IMG/VR virus record: IMGVR_UViG_3300042691_015481 | Location: 1-37,432 of that record | DNA length: 37,432 nucleotides | Strand: one strand, 5' to 3' | DNA from: a virus | Shown here: piece after piece, positions 31,649 through 37,414 of the stretch | How positions within the stretch are numbered: position 1 is the first letter of the stretch | Layout: every line of letters begins with the position of its first letter | The notes under the pieces: model-generated | Told to the model about the DNA's origin: nothing | What the model saw: the letters and a program-made list of their open reading frames with translations, nothing else | Database searches by the model: none | Made by a program: the position numbers and the translations under genes

Positions 31649-31811
31649 TAGCGCGAGCCTCAAATAGCGCGATTTCGTGGTTTAGCTGCGATTCGCTATA
31701 CGTGTTCAAGGTTTCGATAATCGCGCAACGCGCTAAATCGGCGATTTCGTCGGATGTCATAGTGGCGATTAGGCGTGTGGCGTAGTCGTGCATGATTTCG
31801 TAGTGTGTCAT
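31641..31811 (-). CDS. Small unknown protein, 56 aa
   Basis: Starts MTHYEIMHDYATRLIATMTSDEIADLARCAIIETLNTYSESQ. It looks helical and acidic, with no recognised motif. The start codon at 31811 has only a weak purine-rich site upstream (GACAG). It overlaps the following membrane-protein gene by eight bases. The consistent overlaps in this stretch support a small operon. Confidence 0.55.
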   Translation of the reverse strand: MTHYEIMHDYATRLIATMTSDEIADLARCAIIETLNTYSESQLNHEIALFEARAND

Positions 31812-31822
31812 CTGTCGTGCCT

Positions 31823-31882
31823 TTATCTGTGAGATGCCAGCGCTAACCAGACCAGCGCTGCCACTAGGATTAAATGGATCAT
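31823..31882 (-). CDS. 19-aa membrane peptide
   Basis: MIHLILVAALVWLALASHR is one hydrophobic helix with a basic end. The ATG overlaps the stop of the preceding 102-aa gene (ATGA), so ribosomes ending there could restart without a separate ribosome site. It is far below normal gene-calling limits. Peptides of this kind in phages and bacteria often act on the membrane or on a membrane enzyme. Function is unknown and the call rests on coupling and composition. Confidence 0.5.
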   Translation of the reverse strand: MIHLILVAALVWLALASHR

Positions 31883-32187
31883 CGCGCGGCCTGTTCTATT
31901 TCAACCGCGAAATGCGATTTTGATTTATCTAACCCGCGATGCGAACAAAACAAACTGTAAGCATCGGGTTTAGATGCCGCGCGTATCGTCGTCACGGCCA
32001 TATCGTAAACGTGCCGGCAATTCCACATTGGCGCGCCGTATGTGGGCAGATAGGCCGCGCGCGTCCATGCGCGAATAGCTTCTATTTCGTCGTTATAAGT
32101 GTCCGTCGAAATTTCATCTCGCATATAGCGCTTATCTAGCGCGTCCATCATGCGCTCTGCGCGTAGTTCAATTTCATGTTCTGTCAT
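31879..32187 (-). CDS. Unknown protein, 102 aa
   Basis: Starts at ATG 32187 (MTEHEIELRAERMMDALDKRYMRDEISTDTYNDEIEAIRAWTRAAY) with AGGAAACGACACC before it. The first half is a charged helix. The second half (YGAPMWNCRHVYDMAVTTIRAASKPDAYSLFCSHRGL) contains Cys and His residues but no clear metal site. No family recognised. It is in an operon of small genes and overlaps the 19-aa gene by four bases. Confidence 0.6.
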   Translation of the reverse strand: MTEHEIELRAERMMDALDKRYMRDEISTDTYNDEIEAIRAWTRAAYLPTYGAPMWNCRHVYDMAVTTIRAASKPDAYSLFCSHRGLDKSKSHFAVEIEQAAR

Positions 32188-32212
32188 GGTGTCGTTTCCT
32201 GTCTGTTGTTGT

Positions 32213-32259
32213 GGTATCGAAATCGATACCGCATAGCGGGCGCCTAGCGCGCCCGCTAT
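32213..32259. promoter_or_regulatory. Palindrome followed by long hairpin
   Basis: GGTATCGA-AA-TCGATACC (32213-32230) is a near-perfect operator-like palindrome. Just beside it, ATAGCGGGCGC (32233-32243) pairs with GCGCCCGCTAT (32249-32259) around CTAGC, an 11-bp GC-rich stem. There is no T-run, so it is not an ordinary intrinsic terminator. Together they lie between two minus-strand genes and could control the downstream part of the operon, or stabilise mRNA ends. Confidence 0.55.
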
Positions 32260-32269
32260 ACGCTAACGA

Positions 32270-32686
32270 TTAGAACCAGCGCCGCACCAAGCGCGCGCCT
32301 AACACGTTTCGCAGCAGGCGCAGCAGCGCCGCTCGGTCTGGCACGCTCGGCATGTAGTGCCGCTCTAGCGCGTCAGCCAGCGCCCGGCACGCGGCCGCGC
32401 GGTACTCCGTCGGCGGATACTGGCAGGCCGTGAATTCCAGCGCGCCCGTTTCGCTGTTCAGCGTCAGGCGGCGCGCGTCAGTCAGCGCGGCGCGCAGGTC
32501 GTCGGCGCTGACGCTGGCCAGCGCGCAGGCGCGCAGCAGCACGCGGGCATCTTGCAAGTCGCGGTACGCTACCGCGTAATCCGCGCGGTAAATCGACGCC
32601 GGCGCGCCCGCGTAGGCGCGCCAGTCAAAGCCCGGTCGCGCGTCGATAAAGGCGCGTAGGGCGGTAAGGATCGTCTCAGCTTGCAT
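32270..32686 (-). CDS. Unknown helical protein, 138 aa
   Basis: Starts at ATG 32686 with AGGAGA seven bases upstream. The sequence MQAETILTALRAFIDARPGFDWRAYAG, then SIYRADYAVAYRDLQDARVLLRACAL and CRALADALERHYMPSVPDRAALLRLLRNVLGARLVRRWF, is Ala/Arg/Leu-rich and helical. No family recognised with confidence. GC content is clearly high in third positions. Role unknown. Confidence 0.6.
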   Translation of the reverse strand: MQAETILTALRAFIDARPGFDWRAYAGAPASIYRADYAVAYRDLQDARVLLRACALASVSADDLRAALTDARRLTLNSETGALEFTACQYPPTEYRAAACRALADALERHYMPSVPDRAALLRLLRNVLGARLVRRWF

Positions 32687-32704
32687 ATTCGTTTCTCCTG
32701 TTTG

Positions 32705-32926
32705 TTAGCCGTGATAAGTAACAGCGCAACCGCAATCGATAGCGGTAAACGCCACAAGGCACGCGCGCCGGACGTCCATCAAATACGCGCGGTAATCGTA
32801 GGCGCCGTCGGGCAGTTGGTAACTGTCTGGATCATTCACGGCGCCATCGGCGAATTGCAGGCGCGCCCAATCGAGCGGCGATTCATACAAGCCCAAAAGA
32901 TTCTCTAGTAAGTCTGTGCTGTTCAT
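32705..32926 (-). CDS. Unknown protein, 73 aa
   Basis: Starts at ATG 32926 (MNSTDLLENLLGLYESPLDWARLQFADGAVNDPDSYQLPDGAYDYRAYLMDVRR), with AGAGG nine bases upstream. It is acidic and rich in Asp, Tyr and Leu, and ends with Cys-rich text AIDCGCAVTYHG. No family recognised. It follows the 87-aa gene by 11 bases and precedes the 138-aa gene by 18 bases. Confidence 0.6.
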   Translation of the reverse strand: MNSTDLLENLLGLYESPLDWARLQFADGAVNDPDSYQLPDGAYDYRAYLMDVRRACLVAFTAIDCGCAVTYHG

Positions 32927-32937
32927 ATCGTTTGCCT

Positions 32938-33201
32938 CTAATTATCTAATTCGCACACTTCAACGTAGTAAGTCTCGCCATCATGGTGTTCTGAAGTCGC
33001 GATGTAGCCAATTAGACCTACATAGTGATGCGAGGGGCCATAGCACCACACGGTAGAATCGACAAAGATATCAGTAACGGTGACGCTCCACACTTGCGAT
33101 AGAGCGTATCCAGCGGCGATACAGTCATCTAACGACTGCCAATAATCGCCGCTACCGTCGCGAATTTCAGCGTAGGGGAATTCAGTTTCATACGTTGCCA
33201 T
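32938..33201 (-). CDS. Unknown protein, 87 aa
   Basis: Starts at ATG 33201 with AAGGA nine bases upstream. The protein MATYETEFPYAEIRDGSGDYWQSLDDCIAAGYALSQVWSVTVTDIF is acidic and aromatic-rich, with a beta-like second half (YVGLIGYIATSEHHDGETYYVEVCELDN). Acidic, Tyr/Trp-rich small proteins sometimes mimic DNA or bind host proteins; that is only a possibility here. No family recognised. Confidence 0.6.
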   Translation of the reverse strand: MATYETEFPYAEIRDGSGDYWQSLDDCIAAGYALSQVWSVTVTDIFVDSTVWCYGPSHHYVGLIGYIATSEHHDGETYYVEVCELDN

Positions 33202-33225
33202 GGTGTCAATTCCTTGTCGGTTAGT

Positions 33226-33246
33226 GCCGGCGCGCTAGGCGCCGGC
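33226..33246. promoter_or_regulatory. GC hairpin with GCTAG loop
   Basis: GCCGGCGC (33226-33233) pairs with GCGCCGGC (33239-33246) around GCTAG. It lies between two small minus-strand genes. Its core (GGCGCGCTAGGCGCC) is the exact reverse complement of the hairpin core at 32239-32253, and the terminator at 31449-31469 has the same loop. The hairpins form a family. Confidence 0.6.
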
Positions 33247-33255
33247 GTTGTGGGG

Positions 33256-33396
33256 TTATCTGGCGTTTGGCTTGCGCGCCAGACTAGCGCGAGCGGCAAG
33301 TCCAGCGGCCCAAAACAGCGGGCGGCCGCGCGGCATGTTGCGAATTCGCGGCGAATTGCGGTGGTACTGCATAGTTGATTGTCGTTTGGCTTTCAT
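33256..33396 (-). CDS. Small basic protein, 46 aa
   Basis: MKAKRQSTMQYHRNSPRIRNMPRGRPLFWAAGLAARASLARKPNAR is rich in Arg and Lys, with a short hydrophobic stretch (PLFWAAGLAARASLA). Its ATG overlaps the stop of the 50-aa gene before it (ATGA). No strong ribosome site of its own is visible, so coupling is likely. It may bind nucleic acid or the membrane. No family recognised. Confidence 0.45.
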   Translation of the reverse strand: MKAKRQSTMQYHRNSPRIRNMPRGRPLFWAAGLAARASLARKPNAR

Positions 33397-33545
33397 ATCG
33401 TCTTAACATCCTGATTTATCGTCGGTTTTGATGCTTTGTCGGTAGTACCGGGCGGCATACGCGCGCGCGGCATATCGGCCACTATACGCGCGCGCTCTAC
33501 CTTGTAAAGCATTATTTTACGCTCAGGCTCAAAAAGATTGTCCAT
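33393..33545 (-). CDS. Small protein, 50 aa
   Basis: MDNLFEPERKIMLYKVERARIVADMPRARMPPGTTDKASKPTINQDVKTI begins at ATG 33545 and ends overlapping the next ATG (ATGA). It is charged, with no recognised motif. It may be the first sure gene of the minus accessory operon. Two of the TTACGCTC repeats lie upstream of it and one inside it. No good Shine-Dalgarno is seen. Confidence 0.45.
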   Translation of the reverse strand: MDNLFEPERKIMLYKVERARIVADMPRARMPPGTTDKASKPTINQDVKTI

Positions 33546-33582
33546 AGTTGCGTTTTACGCTCGCAAGTTACTGATTACGCTC
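33515..33582. repeat. Three TTACGCTC direct repeats near the operon start
   Basis: The octamer TTACGCTC occurs at 33517-33524, 33555-33562 and 33575-33582. The first two extend to TTTTACGCTC. They lie at and just upstream of the first minus-strand accessory gene. A regulator or replication protein could bind them. Spacing is 38 and 20 bases, the second close to two helical turns. Confidence 0.55.
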
Positions 33583-33732
33583 ACTATTGCGCCCGGTGTT
33601 AGTGCTTTTTTTTGGCCGGACTACCAACATTTTTGCTAACACGTTCGCGAGCGGTTTCGGGCTCGCGCTGCTAATCGGCGCGCGAGCGTATCGGCGACGG
33701 TTTCGGCGCGGTTTGCAGCGCTTGCCTGTCAT
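33568..33732 (-). CDS. Possible small basic protein, 54 aa
   Basis: MTGKRCKPRRNRRRYARAPISSASPKPLANVLAKMLVVRPKKSTNTGRNSERNQ is an open minus-strand frame 22 bases before the 50-aa gene. It is extremely basic (Arg/Lys). No ribosome binding site precedes its ATG, and an 86-codon plus-strand frame from TTG 33587 covers the same bases. Either or neither may be real; the minus strand fits the operon direction better. Confidence 0.3.
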   Translation of the reverse strand: MTGKRCKPRRNRRRYARAPISSASPKPLANVLAKMLVVRPKKSTNTGRNSERNQ

Positions 33733-33804
33733 TACGCTACAGCCGGGCAGTGTTCTCGCGAGCGTGCGGTACTGCTTTGATTTGCTTATGTTTTTTGCCG
33801 TTTG

Positions 33805-33905
33805 TCTGTTAAATATATATTTATTAATGACTGATGTTCGATCTTAGATAGGTTAGTGATCACTAACATAGGCCTATTCCGTGTGAGCGACTAAAACCCC
33901 CCCCC
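33805..33905. other. Candidate replication origin or control element
   Basis: This part of the 817-base gap 33733-34549 has an AT-rich tract (TTAAATATATATTTATTAA, about 33809-33827). Two abutting perfect palindromes follow: GTTAGTGATCACTAAC (33852-33867) and ATAGGCCTAT (33868-33877). A run of nine C's is at 33897-33905. AT-rich DNA beside palindromes and the hexamer array downstream is the usual makeup of a phage origin, but operator or recombination-site roles are equally possible. No gene is convincing here. Confidence 0.45.
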
Positions 33906-33976
33906 TAGACTTGCTGATCTTACCTACACCGCCCCCTCATCCCACACTCGCGCCGTCACCCCGCGCGTGCAGCGCC

Positions 33977-34200
33977 GTCACCGTCACCGTCACCGTCACC
34001 GTCACCGTCACCGTCACCGTCACCGTCACCGTCACCGCCACCGCCACCGCCTGCCCGTCACCGCCACCGCCACCGCCTGCCCGTCACCGTCACCGTCACC
34101 GGCTGCCGGCCTGCCCGGCTGCCCGTCACCGTCACCGTCACCGGCTGCCCGTCACCGTCACCGGCTGCCCGTCTGCCCGCCTGCCCGCCTGCCCGTCTGC
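33977..34200 (+). repeat. GTCACC hexamer array and related repeats
   Basis: Ten uninterrupted GTCACC copies occupy 33977-34036. GCCACC copies, more GTCACC blocks and CTGCCC units follow to about 34200. The top strand is nearly all pyrimidine plus G, with strong strand asymmetry. Frames through it encode only HRHRHR or VTVTVT repeats, so it is unlikely to be coding. It could be an iteron array for a replication protein or a slippage product. Confidence 0.85.
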
Positions 34201-34232
34201 CCGCCTACAATGCGCCACAAGACGCCAGGTGC

Positions 34233-34375
34233 CATAGTGCTAGGTATCTAGCACTATGCCCCGTAGCGCGTGCTACAGGCCGTCACAGTGCGTCACAGCC
34301 CTATGCCGTAGGCTAGGGCATGCTCGGATGGCTGTGTGCGGAGCGCGCGCGCGAGGGCCGCCGGGTAGGGCCCTA
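34233..34375. other. Cluster of hairpins, possible structured RNA
   Basis: Successive dyads occur. CATAGTGCTAG (34233-34243) pairs with CTAGCACTATG (34248-34258) around GTAT. GTAGC (34263-34267) pairs with GCTAC (34272-34276). CACAGCC (34294-34300) pairs with GGCTGTG (34330-34336) and encloses ATGCC/GGCAT (34303-34307, 34317-34321). TAGGGCCCTA (34366-34375) is a perfect palindrome. This region has no gene. It may be a non-coding RNA or protein-binding DNA near the terminase promoter. Confidence 0.45.
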
Positions 34376-34472
34376 GCCAGCCGGTCACAGTTACAGTAGG
34401 TGCCACACAAAATTTTTTTTTTAAAAAATCCCAACTGTCATCTATCTTCTTACGCTTGCACCCAAAAAAAAT

Positions 34473-34504
34473 TTGCTGTAGAACTGCTGGCAGTTCTACA
34501 GCAA
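34473..34504. promoter_or_regulatory. 32-bp perfect inverted repeat upstream of terminase
   Basis: TTGCTGTAGAACTGC (34473-34487) and its exact complement (34490-34504) are separated by TG. It is the longest perfect dyad in the window and lies 45 bases before the small terminase ATG. Eight A's at 34464-34471 on its left make it a terminator-like hairpin for leftward transcripts. It could equally be an operator for the late promoter or part of a packaging (pac) site. A weak promoter (TTGCAC 34456-34461, TAGAAC 34479-34484) overlaps it. Confidence 0.6.
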
Positions 34505-34549
34505 CACACCCCTTGCAAAAGACCCCGTTACGGCAGTAGGCTACCCAGC

Positions 34550-34960
34550 ATGACTATTCGTGCGTTACCACTGACAATTCGCGACATCACCGCGACCGAG
34601 CGCAACCTGGAGGCGCTGTACGCTGCCGCGCACAAAGGGCTCAAGGGTGACTCGCTGGCGCTGGCCGCTGGGCTGCTGCCTGCGGAATACCGGCGGCTGG
34701 CGTCAGCGGACCCGCTGGTGGAGTTGGCTGTAGCCAAAGGTAAGGCAGACGCCGAACGTCAACTTTCTGACGTTCTGCACACTGCGGCGCTGGCGGGCGA
34801 TACCAAGGTGGCGCTGGAAATTCTGAAACACAAACACGACTGGGTGGCGAAGTCGCACGTCCAAGTGGAGGTCGCCCAACAAATCTCTATCACCGACGCG
34901 CTGGCGCAAGCGCAAGCGCGCGTCATCGACGGCGAAGCGAGGGTCATCCATGCTGGTTAA
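34550..34960 (+). CDS. terS: Terminase small subunit (putative)
   Basis: I start at ATG 34550 (MTIRALPLTIRDITATERNLEALYAAAHKG); the frame is open from 34400 but the earlier part lies in the low-complexity and palindromic leader. The 136-aa product has an N-terminal helix-turn-helix-like part (SLALAAGLLPAEYRRLASADPLVELAVAKGKADAERQLSDVL), then KVALEILKHKHDWVAKSHVQVEVAQQISI. This last feature is common in small terminase subunits, which recognise the packaging site on phage DNA. Position two genes before TerL supports it. No strong ribosome site is seen. Confidence 0.78.
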   Translation: MTIRALPLTIRDITATERNLEALYAAAHKGLKGDSLALAAGLLPAEYRRLASADPLVELAVAKGKADAERQLSDVLHTAALAGDTKVALEILKHKHDWVAKSHVQVEVAQQISITDALAQAQARVIDGEARVIHAG

Positions 34961-35216
34961 AGCTGACGGGCTGGACGACGCCATCCTCGGCGTGACCGAG
35001 GTTACCCGCGACGGGCAGCCGTATGACGTAGTGGTGTACGACACCGAAGCCATCGTGCGTATCTTGGTCCACCGCGACAAGATGGACTATGACGACGCGG
35101 TAGACTGGATGGAGTTCAACATCGTCTGCGCGTTCGTGGGGCCGCACACGCCGCTGTTCGTGCGCCCGTTCGACCCCGACGACTACACCGAGCGCGACGC
35201 GCCGGACGAGGACTGA
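34950..35216 (+). CDS. Unknown protein between the terminase subunits, 88 aa
   Basis: Starts at ATG 34950, overlapping TerS by 11 bases, and ends overlapping the TerL ATG (TGATG). The sequence VKADGLDDAILGVTEVTRDGQPYDVVVYDTEAIVRILVHRDKMDYDDAVDWMEFNIVCAFVGPHTPLFVRP recurs in phages and prophages beside terminase genes. It is acidic. No function known; a packaging accessory or unrelated moron are both possible. The tight overlaps favour co-expression with the terminase. Confidence 0.75.
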   Translation: MLVKADGLDDAILGVTEVTRDGQPYDVVVYDTEAIVRILVHRDKMDYDDAVDWMEFNIVCAFVGPHTPLFVRPFDPDDYTERDAPDED

Positions 35217-36745
35217 TGCAAAAGCCCATCTACAGCGCCGACGAAGAACAGACGCTGATGACCCGGCTGTGGTCACCGGCGGTCGCCGACGACCCCGAAG
35301 CGTTCGTGCTGTTTGCGTTTCCGTGGGGGCAGCCCAACACACCGCTGGCGCACTTCAAAGGCCCGCGACAGTGGCAGCGCGACACGCTCCGACAGATAAA
35401 GGACCACATCAAGCGCAACCGGGGTCAGCCGACGATGGACACGCTGCGGGCTGCGGTGGCGTCCGGGCGCGGTATTGGCAAGTCGGCGTTGGTCAGTTGG
35501 CTCATTCTGTGGATGCTAAGCACCCGGATAGGGTCTAGCGTGGTAGTGAGCGCTAACTCCGAGGCGCAGCTAAGGTCGGTCACTTGGGGTGAACTGTCCA
35601 AATGGGCGGCAATGCTCATCAACGCCCACTGGTGGGAGGTGAGCGCCACCAAGCTGGTGCCGGCGACGTGGCTAACAGACATCGTGGAGCGCGACCTCAA
35701 GAAAGGCACGCGCTACTGGGCCGCAGAAGGGAAGCTGTGGAGTGAGGAGAACCCTGACTCCTACGCGGGCGTACACAACCACGATGGCATGATGTTGATA
35801 TTCGACGAGGCGTCGGGCATACCTGACGGCATCTGGTCGGTCGGGTCGGGGTTCTTCACCGAGAACATCTTGGACCGCTACTGGATGGCGTTCAGTAACC
35901 CGCGCCGCAACAGTGGGTACTTCTTTGAGTGCTTCAACGCCAAACGGGACTTCTGGCAGACCAAGCAGGTAGACGCCCGCACGGTCGAAGACACCGACAA
36001 GCAAGTGTACGAGCAGATTATCGCCGAGTACGGGTCAGACTCGCCCCAGGCGCGCATAGAGGTCTATGGTGAGTTTCCGAGCGAGGGCGACGACCAGTTC
36101 ATCCCGCCGCAGCTGGTGGACGACGCAATGGCGCGGCCACGCTATAAAGACGAGACGGCACCGGTCATCTTAGGGATAGACCCGGCGCGCGGTGGCGCTG
36201 ACTCGACGGTCATCGTGGTGCGGCAGGGGCGCGACATCAAGGCCATCAAGCGCTACAACGGCGAGGACACGATGGCGATAGTGGGCCGGGTGATAGACGC
36301 CATTGAGGAGTTCAAGCCGGTGCTGGCGGTCATCGACGAAGGGGGCTTGGGGTACGGCATCATGGACCGGCTGCATGAGCAACGGTACAAGGTGGTGAAA
36401 GGCGTCAACTTCGGCTGGAAGGCGAAGAACGGCATCATGTACTACAACAAGCGGGCGGAACTGTGGGGGGCTATGAAAGACTGGCTGAAGTCTGCTAGCA
36501 TCCCCGACGACCGGCGGTTCAAGTCCGACTTGACCGGCGTGATGATTAAGCCGACGTCCAGTGGAGTCATCCAGTTGGAGTCGAAGAAGGACATGAAGGC
36601 GCGGGGTCTGGCATCGCCTGACGCTGCTGACGCATTAGCGGTGACGTTTGCCTTTCCGGTAGCGCACCGGGAGTATGTGGATAAACCCCGACGCTACGCC
36701 ACGCAAAGCAATGGCGGCGTCATCACAAGTTGGATGGGAGCTTAA
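35216..36745 (+). CDS. terL: Terminase large subunit
   Basis: The 509-aa packaging motor has an N-terminal ATPase: Walker A ASGRGIGKSAL (K89) and Walker B LIFDEAS (D197, E198). The C-terminal RNase-H-like nuclease has GIDPARGGADST (D322), then VIDEGGLGYGI and SPDAADALAVTFA, the usual three acidic segments. It uses ATP to push DNA into the procapsid through the portal and cuts it at the end of filling. Circular permutation of the genome would agree with headful cutting, but the packaging type cannot be proved here. Confidence 0.96.
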   Translation: MQKPIYSADEEQTLMTRLWSPAVADDPEAFVLFAFPWGQPNTPLAHFKGPRQWQRDTLRQIKDHIKRNRGQPTMDTLRAAVASGRGIGKSALVSWLILWMLSTRIGSSVVVSANSEAQLRSVTWGELSKWAAMLINAHWWEVSATKLVPATWLTDIVERDLKKGTRYWAAEGKLWSEENPDSYAGVHNHDGMMLIFDEASGIPDGIWSVGSGFFTENILDRYWMAFSNPRRNSGYFFECFNAKRDFWQTKQVDARTVEDTDKQVYEQIIAEYGSDSPQARIEVYGEFPSEGDDQFIPPQLVDDAMARPRYKDETAPVILGIDPARGGADSTVIVVRQGRDIKAIKRYNGEDTMAIVGRVIDAIEEFKPVLAVIDEGGLGYGIMDRLHEQRYKVVKGVNFGWKAKNGIMYYNKRAELWGAMKDWLKSASIPDDRRFKSDLTGVMIKPTSSGVIQLESKKDMKARGLASPDAADALAVTFAFPVAHREYVDKPRRYATQSNGGVITSWMGA

Positions 36746-36746
36746 A

Positions 36747-37157
36747 ATGGCAAATTCTCAGGCAATCGGCGTCGCGTATGAGGACCAGAACATCATTGGT
36801 GCCGAGCGCATCCTGACCGACCGCGAGCTGGGTTACACCGCCAACGCGCAGGGCACCGTGACGCAGGCGACCAGCAAGTCCACTGCCGTGACGCTGAACA
36901 AGTCGGCGGGGCGCATCACGCTGAACGCGGCGTCGCTGGCGGCGACGACCAACGTGTCGTTCACGTTCAACAACAGCCTCATCAGCACCAACGACGTGCT
37001 GATTTTGAACGTCGCGGCGGGCGCTACTGCGGCCTCGTACAACTTGTGGGTTGATTCGCTCAACGCTGGTTCGGCTAGCATTACGCTGCGTAACACCACT
37101 GCCGGTGCGCTGGCGGAAGCGGTGGTCATTAACTTTGCGCTGATTCACAACGTCTAA
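36747..37157 (+). CDS. Small beta-sandwich virion-type protein
   Basis: I start at ATG 36747 (MANSQAIGVAYEDQNIIGAERILTDRELGY), two bases after the TerL stop; an earlier in-frame ATG lies inside TerL. The 136-aa product is rich in Thr, Ser, Ala and Asn (VTQATSKSTAVTLNKSAGRITLNAASLAATTNVSFTFNNS) and looks like one Ig-type beta sandwich. Similar proteins occur between terL and portal in environmental phages. A capsid surface or fibre role is likely but unproved. Confidence 0.75.
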   Translation: MANSQAIGVAYEDQNIIGAERILTDRELGYTANAQGTVTQATSKSTAVTLNKSAGRITLNAASLAATTNVSFTFNNSLISTNDVLILNVAAGATAASYNLWVDSLNAGSASITLRNTTAGALAEAVVINFALIHNV

Positions 37158-37414
37158 TGGGTAAGTCGGTATCGCTTAGCGTAGGCCGAGGCGAAAAGCT
37201 GCCGGCTAGCAAAGGCGCCGGACTGACGGCCAAAGGGCGGGAGAAGTACAACCGCGAAACCGGCAGCAACCTAAAGGCGCCAGCGCCGAGCCCTAAGACG
37301 GAAGCGGACAAAGGGCGCAAAGCGTCCTTCTGCGCGCGGATGGGTGCGGTAGCGGCCAAGGCCAAAGATGGCGAACGCGCCAAAGCGTCGCTTAAAAGGT
37401 GGAAATGCCCATGA
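37157..37414 (+). CDS. DUF6321-like small basic protein
   Basis: The ATG at 37157 overlaps the previous stop (TAATG). The 85-aa product starts MGKSVSLSVGRGEKLPASKGAGLTAKGREKYNRETGSNLKAPAPSPKTEADKGRKASFCARM, matching the DUF6321 pattern (GLTAKGRxKYNxxTGSxLKAPAP...SFCARM). It is very basic. It lies in a run of three tiny basic proteins before the portal; they may be internal virion or DNA-binding proteins. The stop overlaps the next ATG (ATGA). Confidence 0.85.
   Translation: MGKSVSLSVGRGEKLPASKGAGLTAKGREKYNRETGSNLKAPAPSPKTEADKGRKASFCARMGAVAAKAKDGERAKASLKRWKCP

Noticed and set aside
33587-33847. Plus-strand 86-codon frame from TTG with two hydrophobic stretches
   Set aside because: TTG start without a ribosome site, opposite to the operon direction, overlaps a minus-strand frame. 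Possible but not supported.
33911-34251. Plus-strand frames with VTVTVT and HRHRHR repeats
   Set aside because: They are by-products of the GTCACC hexamer array in two frames; no start signals and no normal protein composition.
33733-34549. tRNA or integrase attachment site in the gene-free region
   Set aside because: I found no cloverleaf with a TTC loop, no CCA-type end and no integrase gene in the window.
34400-34549. Upstream extension of the small terminase from 34400
   Set aside because: The extension runs through homopolymers and the 32-bp inverted repeat, and gives low-quality protein text; ATG 34550 gives a normal start.
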